DNA of 38,936 bases, from the NCBI GenBank assembly GCA_003339415.1, contig PDHQ01000227.1, positions 9,503 through 48,438 on the forward strand, given 5' to 3'. Within the stretch, counting starts at the first letter, position 1. Each line of letters starts with the position of its first letter. Origin of the DNA: Ophiocordyceps camponoti-saundersi (nom. inval.) (lineage: Eukaryota; Ascomycota; Sordariomycetes; Hypocreales; Ophiocordycipitaceae). Positions 1 to 9,843 of this stretch are shown here, piece by piece. Below the pieces are notes generated by a model that made no database searches, was not told where the DNA came from, and saw only the letters and a list, made by a program, of their open reading frames with translations. Position numbers and translations under genes: made by a program.

Positions 1-79
<79 letters not shown>
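1..79. repeat. poly-G run at the window edge
   Basis: Seventy-eight of 79 bases are G, with a single T at 33. A homopolymer this long at the very start of a sequence is more likely a sequencing or assembly artefact (two-colour chemistry reads absent signal as G) than genomic DNA. No gene can be read from it. Confidence 0.9.
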
Positions 80-80
<1 letters not shown>

Positions 81-1258
81 GAAGTCACAGGCTCACAGCA
101 AGACTCCGTAGCAGCAGGATAGCGACACAGTCATACTGACTAAGGCGCACTGCCGCATTCGAGGGCAGAAAAGAGACTTCCCAGTGACACAACTCAGCCC
201 ATCTCGATACCTGCACTCCCCCCAGTCCTGCAGGCAGCCATGTTGCGCGGCACAGTCGGACTACACGGGCCACTGACTTGCTAGCATGTAGCAAGTTGTG
301 TGGCAAAGGGAAAAGGGCAGGAAAAAAAACAAGATACAACACTGCAGCGCGTCCATCCTGCAGCCTGGGGTGGCACCAACCAAGCAGCTTTCGCCTCCTG
401 AACCCTTTTCTTCTCCCCCCCGCTCCTCTTCTCCCCCCTCCTCCAACCATTCATCCATCCGCCCCCAGCTCGGTACTGATAAACGGAAGAACCCTTCTTT
501 TATTCGACCTTTCATTATTATTGTTCCAGTTATGTCTCTTCCTCCTCATCCTCCTACTCTTTCACCGCTGACAAAGCGGTCCTACACAAGGTGAAATTTC
601 TCAAACAAGGCACATGCACAAAAACATCACCGGTAGGAGAAAGAAGCTTCATCAAGGCGTCAAGTAACAGCATTAGCACAACACAACAAACTCCGACGTT
701 GCACGACAAACCAAGTCGATTAGAAAAATCAGCCTTTTTTTCTTCTCCTCGTCTCTCTATCTCTTCCTTTTTTTTTCCCCTGTCGTTTGCGGACTTTTCA
801 CAACAGAACCGAACCGCGGGATACTAATCCCCCATCCACCCACCACCCTTGTGGATGCGAGCTAAAGAGGAAAAGGAATAACCTACCAACCCGCCTCGGT
901 GCTTCTAGCTGTTAGCTGTTAGTGGCTCGCAAGCCGCAGGTCGGTAAGTGGCCTATCTGCCACACAGGTAGGAAGACGACAGTCAGTCAGTAAGATAGTA
1001 TGTAAGTAGGTAGACAGTCATGCGTAAATTCAGGGTAGGACACCTCCGTGCTGTGCACCGACACCACAAGCTCTCGGGCCCTTCGAACGGGATCCCATCC
1101 ATCGCAATGCCCGCTACCTACCTAGCGCGCTTTGCACGCCCCCCTTCACCCCTCCAGCGTCGTGAAGATGCATATTGGCACATACATACATACGTTTCTA
1201 CCCATCTCATGGATGATATGCGGCGTATCCGCATATACTCCGTACTCCGTGCATACAT
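80..1258. other. intergenic, no gene seen
   Basis: Open frames here are short, pyrimidine-rich and lack recognisable motifs. The stretch holds C/T-rich low-complexity DNA (about 410-560 and 740-780), short TAGGTAG/TAAGTAG runs near 990-1017 and a TACTCCGTACTCCGT motif at 1236-1250 that recurs in the window. No RNA gene was recognised. Confidence 0.6.
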
Positions 1259-1262
1259 ACTA

Positions 1263-1424
1263 CAGAAAGAAAGGAATAGTGCCCCAAAGCGGCAGAACGG
1301 TCGTGCTCAATTTGACCTAAGGATGATGATCTGTCTAGAAAGGGGGGAGGGGGGTCGTGCCAATTTGTACCCCTAGCCGTACCAAACGTGCCTTCCGTGG
1401 TAGGGCCTCATACCTGCCCATCAA
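1263..1424. repeat. direct repeat, left copy (putative LTR)
   Basis: These 162 bases are identical to 1911-2072. The first two bases (CA) probably belong to the target duplication, leaving a 160-base terminal repeat. It contains a G6-A-G6 tract at about 1341-1353 that would be pyrimidine-rich in the element's presumed sense. Confidence 0.93.
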
Positions 1425-1910
1425 GTCCATCACCAACAACGCAGATAAAGGGGAATTCGACCCTCACTCAGTCTCTCAAAGCCTTATCAAGGCACTATTT
1501 AACCGGCAGAAAAAAACCCTCGCGGGCAACAAAAAACATAGGGCATCCGGGCCATCCTTGGCCATCAACGGAGCCGAAAAAAACAAGCCACACAGGGCAA
1601 AGGCCACTCAGGGCACACACAGAAGAAACAGAAGAAAAGCCGGCAGGCCGAGCAACGCTCCAGGCCACAGAAGGTCGAAGAAGAAGAAGGCCATCTTAAG
1701 GCAGAAGAGGTAAAAGGCCCCTAAGGGCAGCGGCGTCGGTAGCCGGGCTCGTAGGCAGTTATTATCAGCGCCGGAGTTATTATCGCGGCGGGCGTTAAGC
1801 AGAGGTATTCGCAGTAGAGGTAGCGGTAGCGGTAGGCGTAGGCAGATTAGACATTATCGTGATCAGAAGAAGGTCGTCACCCGGGCCTTGCGGCCCCCTG
1901 TCTCGGTCAC

Positions 1911-2072
1911 CAGAAAGAAAGGAATAGTGCCCCAAAGCGGCAGAACGGTCGTGCTCAATTTGACCTAAGGATGATGATCTGTCTAGAAAGGGGGGAGGGG
2001 GGTCGTGCCAATTTGTACCCCTAGCCGTACCAAACGTGCCTTCCGTGGTAGGGCCTCATACCTGCCCATCAA
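1911..2072. repeat. direct repeat, right copy (putative LTR)
   Basis: This is an exact copy of 1263-1424. The first two bases (CA, 1911-1912) form part of the CCA complement of the putative primer-binding site, so the LTR proper would be 1913-2072. Confidence 0.93.
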
Positions 2073-2077
2073 CTACA

Positions 2078-3600
2078 TATGTACATACACACCGATGCAC
2101 ACACAAAGCCATATATCCATAGTATATATGCGCCTCTACCCAATGACGATTCCACGCGTCTCCTTCGTAAATTAATCCCGCCTCCCCTGCCTCGTCATCG
2201 TAATACCGCCCGGCTGGTCTCCCCGTCCGCCCACCGGAGGAAGAAGGAATAAGCCAAGGGAAAAGGGAAAAGGGCACGACGACGCCACTCCTCTCGCGGC
2301 TTTCGGCTATAAGCCGCGTGCCGACACCTCCGACCAGCCCGCTTCCAAATCGGTCACCAAAATAAACCCCCTCCCCCAGCTCCGAATCCCCTCTATTCAT
2401 GCATAAAAAAGCCAAACGAAAGAAGTAGGAAGACAGAGAGAGAATGCGAAAGAGAGAGAGAGAGAGAGAAAAAGGAAACATAACAAATAAAAACCTCTCA
2501 TTCACTCCCTGTCTCAACTCTACTCTCGCCCTGGTTCCAGGCCCTCGGCTGTCGTCTTCTCCGGCCACGTCTCGCCAACAGGAGAGATACACGAGCAAGC
2601 CTTCAGCCAAGCTCGGACAGAGAAGATGAGTGAATCAGAAGGTAGGCAGGGTTATACCTTAACGTCGAGATACCTACCTGCCTACCTAGGTAATTGTTTC
2701 CTACGCGCAAAAACCCCAAAGTCCCAGCATTTCAACAGGAGAAGAAAGGAATAGGGAAAGAAATAAACTTGTCACACACACAACTCCTCTTACTCCGGGA
2801 GCGCCGCTGCCATGACAGCCAAATGCAGTAGTAGCCTGACAGAGCTCCTCGTCTGGGCCGCAAGTAGATGACAAAGAAGAAGAAGATAGAGAAGAAGCAA
2901 CAGAGGAAGCAGAAGCAGAAGCAGAAGAGAGTTAAGGAAAAAGGAAGAAAAAGAAAAGAACATGATGAGTCATGCAAATCGGAAACGTAACGAGCGGGGA
3001 AAGTAAAACAGCTCCAACTTCCCATCACAAGGAACAGGACCCCTTTACACTCTTCCCCCCCCTGCCTGCGGTCGAGGAATCACACAACCGCATTTCCCCC
3101 CTTTTCCAGCATCTCCGTTCATGTGTAAGAGACGCTGCGCATTGTTGAACCCTACCCTCCAGTCAACCAATATGAAACAGTAAGGGGAAAAAAAACCCAT
3201 CAGAGAATGTCCTCTGGCAGCATGCAAGAAAGAAACCTTGGGCTAGAACAAGAAAAGGAGAGGGTGTAAAAGAGGGAAAACAGACAGTGAAAGACAGACG
3301 GAAAGATGGAACACTAGGAGAAGAAGAAAGAAAAAAGAAAGGCCGTGCTGAACAGATCCATCACGGTATACCCCCAATCGCGAACGAGGCCTTGATCAAA
3401 CCCATGACTTTTTAGTTGTATGCATCGTCCGGACAGCGACAAGCATTGGTGCCTCGATCCGCGGAAAAAGAAAAAAATGCCAGCCAGGCAGCAACCTCCC
3501 AACCGCTCGTGTCATCTCCATACCTTAGTCCGCCATTATTGAAAGCAATTCATCAGTCCAAAAGTCCGCGACATGCGGAGCAGTAGCACGACTCGAAATC
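2078..3600. other. intergenic, no gene seen
   Basis: This is low-complexity DNA, with GA-repeats at 2440-2475, AGAAGA/GCAGAA runs at 2875-2960 and a TACCTACC-type cluster at 2671-2692. A 184-codon minus-strand frame at 2056-2610 is built from low-complexity sequence, with no domain and no start or splice context, so it is not called. The 3' part presumably carries the 3' UTR of the Barentsz-domain gene. Confidence 0.55.
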
Positions 3601-5919
3601 CTAGTGAGAGTAGTAAACCACGCCGGGCGCATGCGGCGGATAGAAGAAGCCGTCGGGGCTTGGCGTTACCATGCCACCCATGCCCATGACGCCAGGTTGA
3701 AAGCCCTGGTGGCCTGCGTACGACGGGAAGGTCTGCATCTGAGAAGTGTCGTAATAGTAGACCATGCCGTTCACCTCCTGGGCCACGAGGTTCGAGTTCG
3801 CCGCCGTCGCCGACGCCGTCTGCGGCACGTTGGCTCGATGCTCGGCCTGACCCGCGAAGCCGTGCTGGCCACCGGGAACGAACGGTGGTGCCGCCGCCGC
3901 GGACGGGGCCATGGGGGGGACATGGCCGGCGAAGGCTTGGGGATAATAGAAGCCCTGTTGCGTAGGAGGGCCTTGCGGCGGCGGCGGTGGTGGCGGCGGC
4001 GGAGGATAAACCTGCGACTGGCCGCCGTAGTAGGCTGGTTGGCCGAAGCTGGTGTTGGGCTGGAAGGGCGCTGCATGTATGGCCCGCTCCGGTATCTGCG
4101 AAAGCGGCGTGCCCTTAGAGTGCTGCGACGTGTACGAGGCGGACCCGCGGGTGTGCACTTCAGCTTCCGAGAGCCCGTTGGCTATCTGCAGGGGCACCGG
4201 CACTTGCTGGTGGAAGGGTTGGTGGAAGGCCTGCGGACCCTGGGTCAGGGATGGCGATTCGATGTCGGCGACGGAAATATTCTTCTGCGGCCGAGGCTGG
4301 TACATGGGCAGCGAGCCCGGTCGGTTCTCTTGGACGGCGGGCTTCTGCGGGAGTGGATGCATCTGCGGCTGCGGAAGGTCGTTGATGGAAGAGACCTCGT
4401 GCGCGGCCGCGGGCATCTCGAACGGGTGGGCCGTCGGCTCCATGACGGCCTCGGACATGACCATGACCGGGGGACGAGAAGGAGGGGGCAGGCGAACGAC
4501 GGGCCTGGCAGGGTCGACCGGCATCGCCGGACGCGAAATGGCCGATCCGGTAGGCGAGAAGACCACGTCTCGGTCGTGCGCCGCCACCGACGAGCGCCGG
4601 CTGAGGGCGATGCTCGGTGTGTAGACGCTGCCGTAATAGCTCCCGCCGCCGAGGATGCTCGTGCGCCTGGAATAGCCCCCGACAGAACCCCAAGCCGAAC
4701 GCGGCTTTCCCCGCATGCGCTGCTGATTGGGCCGCATCGCGCGGGGGATGAAGGTAAAGGACCTGTCGGATGCCGGAAACACATACCGAGGGGGGTGGTT
4801 GGGGAGCGAAATTCGGACCGGTTTATCTCGTCGCAGGGGGGGCCGGTGATCAGGCAGCTTCGTATACTGCTTGATGGGGATGCCGGGGAACACGGTCGGA
4901 CCCTTTGTGAGATGGGGGAGGTATACGCGGACCTGGGCGTTGCCAATGTGCTTCTCCGTCGACAGCGTCCTATTGATGGGCGTCGAACTCGGTTCGCAAG
5001 TCGGTATAAAGCCATTACCGTTCGGGGGGCCCTCGCCCTGCTGTTGCATGTGGCGAGGGTGACGAGGAGTGGGGTCCGCGACCATGTCGTGCATATCGTG
5101 CGTCCACGGCGAGCTGGTCGTCGGGTCCGAAGGGTTCGGCACGTGGCTATGAGGCTTGCGTTAGCTGAGGGTCCTGTATGCGGCAAAGGATAGAGGCATA
5201 GGAAAGAAGAAATAGAAACAAGGTGAAACGCAAAAAGGGAAGTGAAAAACAAGGAACGGCGAACGGCAGACATACTTGAAAGGCGAGAAAGGGCCACCAA
5301 TGCCGCCACGGCCGCCGCGAGCCCGACCTCTACCGAAGGGTCGAAAGCCATTCGCCGCAGGACCGGCATGTCGATGATCGTGCATGAAAAAGGATCCCCG
5401 ATTGGGCACGAAGGCCGGGTCGACATCCCTCCGGCGTTTGTAGTCCTCGTGCTCCTGACGGCGGCGGTCGCTCTGGGAGGTGGAAGGCGGCTGGCGTACG
5501 GCCGACGAGGAACTGACGACGACGGGAGGTGAGGGAGACCTCGAAGGCGAGACGACGGCGTCGTCAAAGTGCATGTTCTGGGTCGGACCGGGTCTGTCGG
5601 CGATGGACAAGCCGTGCAGCATCATGTCGGTATCGGAGGCGGAGGCGAGGGGTTGCGGGCCAGAGGCCGGGGCCAACTTGGGCGCTCCATTTGCCGACTT
5701 GCGGACGGCGGGCGACGTGGGCGACGCCTCGTCGATGTTGCTCGTGTCGCTATCCTCGCCGGCATCGTCGTCGTCGGTCAGGAGAGAGCCGTCGGTCAGT
5801 GACTCTTCGTCGAGGTCGAGCGGCTCGGCGCGGCCATCGTCATCGCCCTCATCCTCGACCCGACGCCGACGGCCGATTCTTCTGCGTCGCGGAGCGGCGG
5901 CGGCAGCAACAGCAGCCAT
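3601..5919 (-). CDS. Barentsz/CASC3 (Btz) domain protein
   Basis: Two exons, 5919-5276 and 5146-3601, joined across a 129-base intron (donor GTATGT, acceptor ATAG), give 729 residues in frame. An acidic, Ser-rich N-terminus follows an RRRRIGRRRR patch. At about 155-245 the sequence DPAFVPNRGSFFMHDHR, then an RG-rich linker, then SPWTHDMHD form a Btz (SELOR) domain. The intron splits this domain, which supports the splice. CASC3/Barentsz uses this domain to clamp eIF4A3 in the exon junction complex, so a role in mRNP assembly, localisation or decay is expected. The long C-terminal half is disordered, Pro/Gln/Tyr-rich and contains a run of about ten prolines. The start was chosen at MAAVAAAAAPRRRR; the frame is open further upstream, but that part looks like leader sequence. 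Most of the gene is antisense to a long artefactual plus-strand frame. Confidence 0.88.
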
Positions 5920-6225
5920 GGTGACAGGGCTGGGGCCGGCCTCGCCAGGGGAGGTTGGATGGCGACGGGCGGATGAGCCGACGGGAATAAGGGCCAGCGG
6001 CTGCTCGGGCTGCACATGCGGCGGCGGCCAAGGAGCCAGTGGCAAGGGGTGCGAGGACGACAGCGGAGGGAAAGGAAGATGAAGCCCAACCCGCCCTGCG
6101 GAGCCGAGCCAGGAAATGCCCAACGACGTTTAGGAGGAAGGCGGAATTGTGCCTATATGTTTTTAGCCGGCGCGGACCCAAGGTCAGGGCCTGTCGGTCG
6201 GCTCGATGCTGGTCCGAGGAACTAA

Positions 6226-6276
6226 GGGGGGGGGGGCTATGATTTTGGGGAGGAGGGGGGGGGGGGGGGGGGGGGA

Positions 6277-6349
<73 letters not shown>
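6226..6349. repeat. internal poly-G block
   Basis: The block has G11 at 6226-6236, a GA-interrupted stretch, G21 at 6255-6275, and then about 70 uninterrupted G at 6280-6349. Such a tract is very unlikely to be real. It may mark an assembly gap or a false join about 300 bases upstream of the Barentsz-domain gene, so linkage across it should not be trusted. Confidence 0.85.
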
Positions 6350-6350
<1 letters not shown>

Positions 6351-7239
6351 AAAAAATGGATTGAGAGAGCGAAAAGAAAAGAAAAGCAAAGAAAGAAAGG
6401 ACGAGAGAGAGAAGATGATGATGATAAGGCAGAGAGAGACACGACCGTGGGCGGATGGGTCGTGGGGGAAAGATGATCGGTCTGAGGAGATGAGGGCAAG
6501 TTTTTGGACGACGAGGTGATGAATCAGGCTCTCTGGGCTAAAAAAAAAAACGAAGTGAGAGTCCACTCACCACGGCCACCGGTGCGGCGCTGCAGCAGCG
6601 GTGGGTACTTCCAAGCACATAGGGACAATACCTCAGCCATTAACGCGGAAAATCTCGACGCGGTACCCCGCCTAGCCAAGCGCGATGGCGGGAGCAACGG
6701 CGTCAGGTCAGGTACTCTGCAGGTACCGCGATCACCGCTCGTCGGAGCGGAAATCTTGGATCGCGGGTAGGGAGCAAGGTTCTCCGTGCGGTGGATGCGA
6801 AGTATCGTTAGGTAATCAATGCTAGACGGGTCTGCCCCGGCATCAAAAACCTGTGATTGCGTGCGTGTGTACGGAGTATGTATGTATGCATGTACTCGTG
6901 GAGCGCTGTCTTGCGTTTCTCCTTGCACTCATCCTTCATGTGCATGTATGTATGTATGTATGTACACACATATACATACATGGATAATTGTCATGTCTTT
7001 AGAATCTCCAGGATGCACTGCAAAATGCAAACGTTGAAGCTGGGCAGCCGTGCTCGGACTCGAGAGCGCTGTGTGGCGCGAGATTCTAGCAGAGCCGAGC
7101 CGTGCGAATGGAGCCGGCAGTGCACCCTCCAGCCCCACCTCTGCTACTAAGTGCCCATGTACGGATAAACCCACCTTACCTGCCTTCTAAGCTGCCGTGT
7201 CCTACATATGTACAGTGCGTGAGGCCTTTTAAAAATCGA
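6350..7239. other. intergenic, no gene seen
   Basis: No coding frame is supported. It contains GATGAT/GAGA low complexity (6360-6440), a TACGGAGTA motif at 6870-6878 and TGTATGTA microsatellite at 6944-6966. Confidence 0.55.
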
Positions 7240-7248
7240 TCCTGAGAC

Positions 7249-7375
7249 GAGTACTATGTCAAGCTGACTATCAGGTCCGACCTCAGCCGACCAAAAACCC
7301 ACTTTTGAATTATGTAATCTGACCACTACACATAGGCGCAGTACTTCACAAAACAGATACAGGGACTTTACCTAC
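7249..7375 (+). repeat. left terminal inverted repeat
   Basis: It pairs with the reverse complement of 7504-7630. The best-conserved block runs from CAGGTCCGACCTCAGCCGAC through the ATTATGTAATCTGACCACT region. Weaker similarity (TATATTAATT) extends the inverted repeat a further 15-20 bases into the core. Confidence 0.9.
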
Positions 7376-7503
7376 TTAAATATATTAATTTAAGGAAAAA
7401 TAATAAAATACTTTTTTAAAGTATATAATAGTAGCTATCGTAAGAGCTTCTACTTAGTATTTTTCTGAATTAGTATATAGTTTATCGGAATTAATATATA
7501 CGG

Positions 7504-7630
7504 GTAGGTAAAGTCCCTACCTTTATTTTATAAAGTACTGCGCCCGTGTGCAGTGGTCAGATTACATAATTTGAAAGTGGGTTTTTGGTCGGCTGAGGTC
7601 GGACCTGATGGTCAGGTTGACATTGTACTC
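7504..7630 (-). repeat. right terminal inverted repeat
   Basis: This is the inverted partner of 7249-7375. Of about 15 mismatches, 12 are transitions, a pattern compatible with repeat-induced point mutation or ordinary decay. Confidence 0.9.
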
Positions 7631-7639
7631 TCCTGAGAC

Positions 7640-7952
7640 CCTGCCAACTCCCGACTGCCGCACGTCAGCCAGCTGTAAGACATATGTACATAGCGAGAGC
7701 CTCAGTCAGCCGACACGCGGAGCAGAGCGTCAACTGCGTCACAATGGCGCAGAGCAGATGGGTTTATACGAAGGAGGCTTGAGGGGGAGAGAAGAAAGCG
7801 AAACAGAAACACTCAAGTCACGACCATTGGACTATTAAATATTTGTCAGGTAGAAGAAGTTAACTACCTGTAAAGTAAAAAAAAAGTCTGGTCAAGCCAT
7901 TGGTCCACCGATGCGAGCACGCCACACCTGTTGGACGGTCTCGTTTCTTGAT
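7640..7952. other. intergenic between the MITE and the 83-residue protein gene
   Basis: There is no supported gene. It lies 3' of the small minus-strand gene and contains an A9 tract near 7879 and CATATGTACAT at 7680-7690. Confidence 0.5.
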
Positions 7953-8349
7953 TTATTTTCCACCATTGCTGCCGGAGTTGGAGGTCGAGCTGCTGGAGCT
8001 CTGACCGTTGGGAGCGGTGTAAACCGAGTCACCCTGCCCGTTGTTGTAGTAGGTGCTCCCGTTGGGGTTGGAGTAGTAATAAGAGCCGTCCCTGAGCCAG
8101 CAGACTGTCAGTCAAGCCATGCATGATTTTGGAACATTCGCGACTGAAGGGAAAAGAGACAGAGAGACGAACGAGTTGGAGTAGTGGTACGAGTTCGAGT
8201 TGGCGGCACTGGAACCGTAGTCGCGAGAGCAGTAGTGGTTGCCCTGTCGGCGGCATCAAGGTCAGCGGCAGCTCTCAAAATCACGGCCCGAAGCGGACGA
8301 TACGGACCTGGCTGTTGGTGCCGGACGACTTGTACGTGTAAGGAGGCAT
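7953..8349 (-). CDS. small Tyr/Ser/Asn/Gly-rich protein, 83 aa
   Basis: Three exons, 8349-8308, 8243-8173 and 8091-7953 (42, 71 and 139 bases), splice in frame to 83 residues ending NGGK. The donors are GTCCGT and GTTCGT; both acceptors are CAG with upstream CTGAC-type branch sites. The protein begins MPPYTYKSSGTNSQGNHYC and continues with Tyr-rich blocks of the form SYYYSNPNGSTYYNNG, then a poly-Ser tail. It has no signal peptide, no membrane segment and a single Cys. From memory, very similar short proteins occur widely in filamentous ascomycetes without an assigned function. No domain is recognised, and the composition suggests a disordered or low-complexity assembly-prone protein. The continuous, repeat-consistent product across three exons is the main evidence that the gene is real. 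Confidence 0.8.
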
Positions 8350-9843
8350 GGCTGAAGTGGATTCGTCGAAGTGGTTTTTCAACAGAACGTGTCGATCAAG
8401 CAGCGAAAGTGGGTTTAGAAGACGAGACGAGGAGAAAAGGGTTGAAGTGAATGCGCAGTGGTTTATATACATACAACGTGATTCTTTCCCAACCCAGGCT
8501 GGCTGGTGGGGACCTAGGCAGGAGGCACCTGGATGGGCATGCAATATGCACTATAGACGTTAAGCAGTGGATTAATCCAAGTCGGCAGGATCCGCAAAGG
8601 GATCCATTTGGCTCATGCGAGAAAGCTGCAGCAAAGAATCCCGGTTGAGCTTAACCCCTGGGCCCTGAAGGCTGAATAATACGAAGAAATTTCGCGTCAC
8701 TGCATCTACCTACCCTAGAGACTAGATATGAGCTTCAACCCCTACCCCAAAGCACATTTACAACATATCCGTATGGGGAGTATAAGGTCGTGTATCCTCA
8801 TAGCCATCGTCGATTCCATGAGCTGCCCCCAGCCTCAGCATACATACATATATACGGAGTATATATGTATACGCATGCATACAATATATGTAGTGTTCAC
8901 GGGTGATGAATAAACAGAGCAAAAAGGATAAAGCAAATAGAACAAAACCGAATAGAAAAATTTCCCACCCTGACTCATTATTCATAACTTGCAACTTTAT
9001 ACATGCGTGCTCCCACACTCACACCTCACACACACACATCCCTGCAAAGTCAATGCAGCTCGCCAGATATAGAAGCGGGGCGTTCGTGACGGATCGAGGA
9101 CGGCCAACTTTTCTCCCGCCCGCTAACCTCGTCTCGTCTCGTCTCGTCGTCACGCTCCCTCTGTTAGTTCGATAAGGGGGGAAAAAAACAAGAAGACGAT
9201 GACCAAAGAAGGGTAGTCAGGAGGTAGGTAGGTTAGTAGGTAGGTAGGTAGGTAGGTCCCGGAGTAGGGAGAAATCATACGTCCGTCTACCTACCAGCCT
9301 ACTACTGCCTGTAAGGGCTCCTCCTCAGTTGGTTGACGTAGGTTAGTACGCATGTGTGTCTGTCTGTAGTATGTATGAAAGCCGTTTTGCCCAACTCCCT
9401 CTCTCTCCCTCCCCCTCTCTCTCTCTCTCTCTCTCACCCCCTCTCTCTCTTCGTCTCCCTCCCTCTCTCTCACATACGCACATGCATACCTACATACATA
9501 CATACATACAACTACATACATACAGACAGACAGACAGACAGACATACCTACTACCTACCTACCTACATACTGCACATTTGCTCATACATACATACATACA
9601 TACATACATCATACCTACATATCCTCTCTCCTCTCCATCTCTCTCGCCCGTCAACTGTCTCATCACCAAATCCCATCTCCAGACACACACAAACACACAC
9701 ACACCTAAACACAGACGAACAGACAGACACACATACATACATATGTAAACATATATACCTACCTACCTAGAACAAGCAAAACTAGGTAACCAACCTACCG
9801 ACTCCTTACTTACTTTCCTACCTCATACATACATACAAAGCAA
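8350..9843. other. intergenic, microsatellite-rich, upstream of two divergent genes
   Basis: It separates the 83-residue protein gene (-) and the hypothetical gene (+), so it should hold both promoters. It contains a TACGGAGTA motif at 8853-8861, a GGTAGGTAGG run at 9226-9256 and a long compound microsatellite at 9395-9840. No coding frame is supported. Confidence 0.6.
9395..9840 (+). repeat. compound microsatellite (CT, CATA, CAGA, CTAC)
   Basis: A CT-rich tract (about 9395-9470) is followed by alternating CATA, CAGA, CTAC and CACA tracts up to the start of the next gene. Open frames that cross it encode Thr/His/Tyr or Ser/Leu repeats and are not genes. If transcribed it would form an unusually repetitive 5' UTR for the gene at 9844. 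Confidence 0.85.

Larger units (their letters stand above)
1259..2077 (-). mobile_element. TRIM-like miniature LTR element (candidate)
   Basis: Two identical direct repeats (1265-1424 and 1913-2072, 160 bases, offset 648) enclose about 488 bases with no long open frame. The pair is flanked by CTACA at 1260-1264 and again at 2073-2077, a 5-base target duplication (ACTACA if one more base is counted). Read on the minus strand, TGGTGACCGAGACAGG starts exactly where the repeat at 1913 ends (1912 down to 1897). An LTR element's primer-binding site, complementary to a tRNA ending in CCA, would sit there. Terminal repeats, target duplication and primer site therefore agree on the same boundaries. 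Weak points: the repeat starts TTGATGGG and ends TTTC rather than TG...CA, no clear polypurine tract is visible, and the priming tRNA was not identified. Perfect identity of the copies implies a young insertion. The alternative is a local duplication. Confidence 0.6.
7249..7630. mobile_element. Mutator-like MITE (382 bp, 127-bp TIRs, 9-bp TSD)
   Basis: Terminal inverted repeats at 7249-7375 and 7504-7630 both begin GAGTAC and match at about 112 of 127 positions by my count. The centre (7376-7503) is extremely AT-rich and non-coding. The nonamer TCCTGAGAC lies directly outside both ends (7240-7248 and 7631-7639), a perfect 9-base target-site duplication. Long TIRs with a 9-base duplication are the hallmark of Mutator-like DNA transposons. 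With no transposase the copy is non-autonomous and would need an enzyme encoded elsewhere. Another superfamily with 8-10 base duplications (for example hAT, normally 8) is less likely. Confidence 0.88.

Noticed and set aside
1357..1713. Lys/Arg-rich plus-strand frames inside the direct-repeat element
   Set aside because: They are short and biased, have no Gag-like zinc knuckle, and lie on the strand opposite to the orientation suggested by the primer-binding site.
2056..2610. 184-codon minus-strand frame
   Set aside because: It is low complexity (Phe/Ser/Leu runs from GA-repeats), has no homologous motif and overlaps the LTR-like repeat at its end.
3604..5193. 529-codon plus-strand frame
   Set aside because: It is exactly antisense to the Barentsz-domain exon, very Arg-rich, and without domain or splice structure; it is a by-product of GC-rich codon use.
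4245..5567. 440-codon minus-strand frame in another phase
   Set aside because: It is a shifted reading of the Barentsz-domain gene that runs through its intron, and no known domain appears.
5849..6566. Poly-proline frames
   Set aside because: They are translations of the poly-G block on the minus strand, which is probably an artefact.
9226..9256. Possible CRISPR-like or telomere-like array
   Set aside because: It is a simple GGTA tetranucleotide microsatellite, with no unique spacers and not the TTAGGG telomere unit.
9354..9770. 138- and 130-codon frames of Ser/Leu and Thr/His/Tyr repeats
   Set aside because: They are products of microsatellite DNA rather than a gene.
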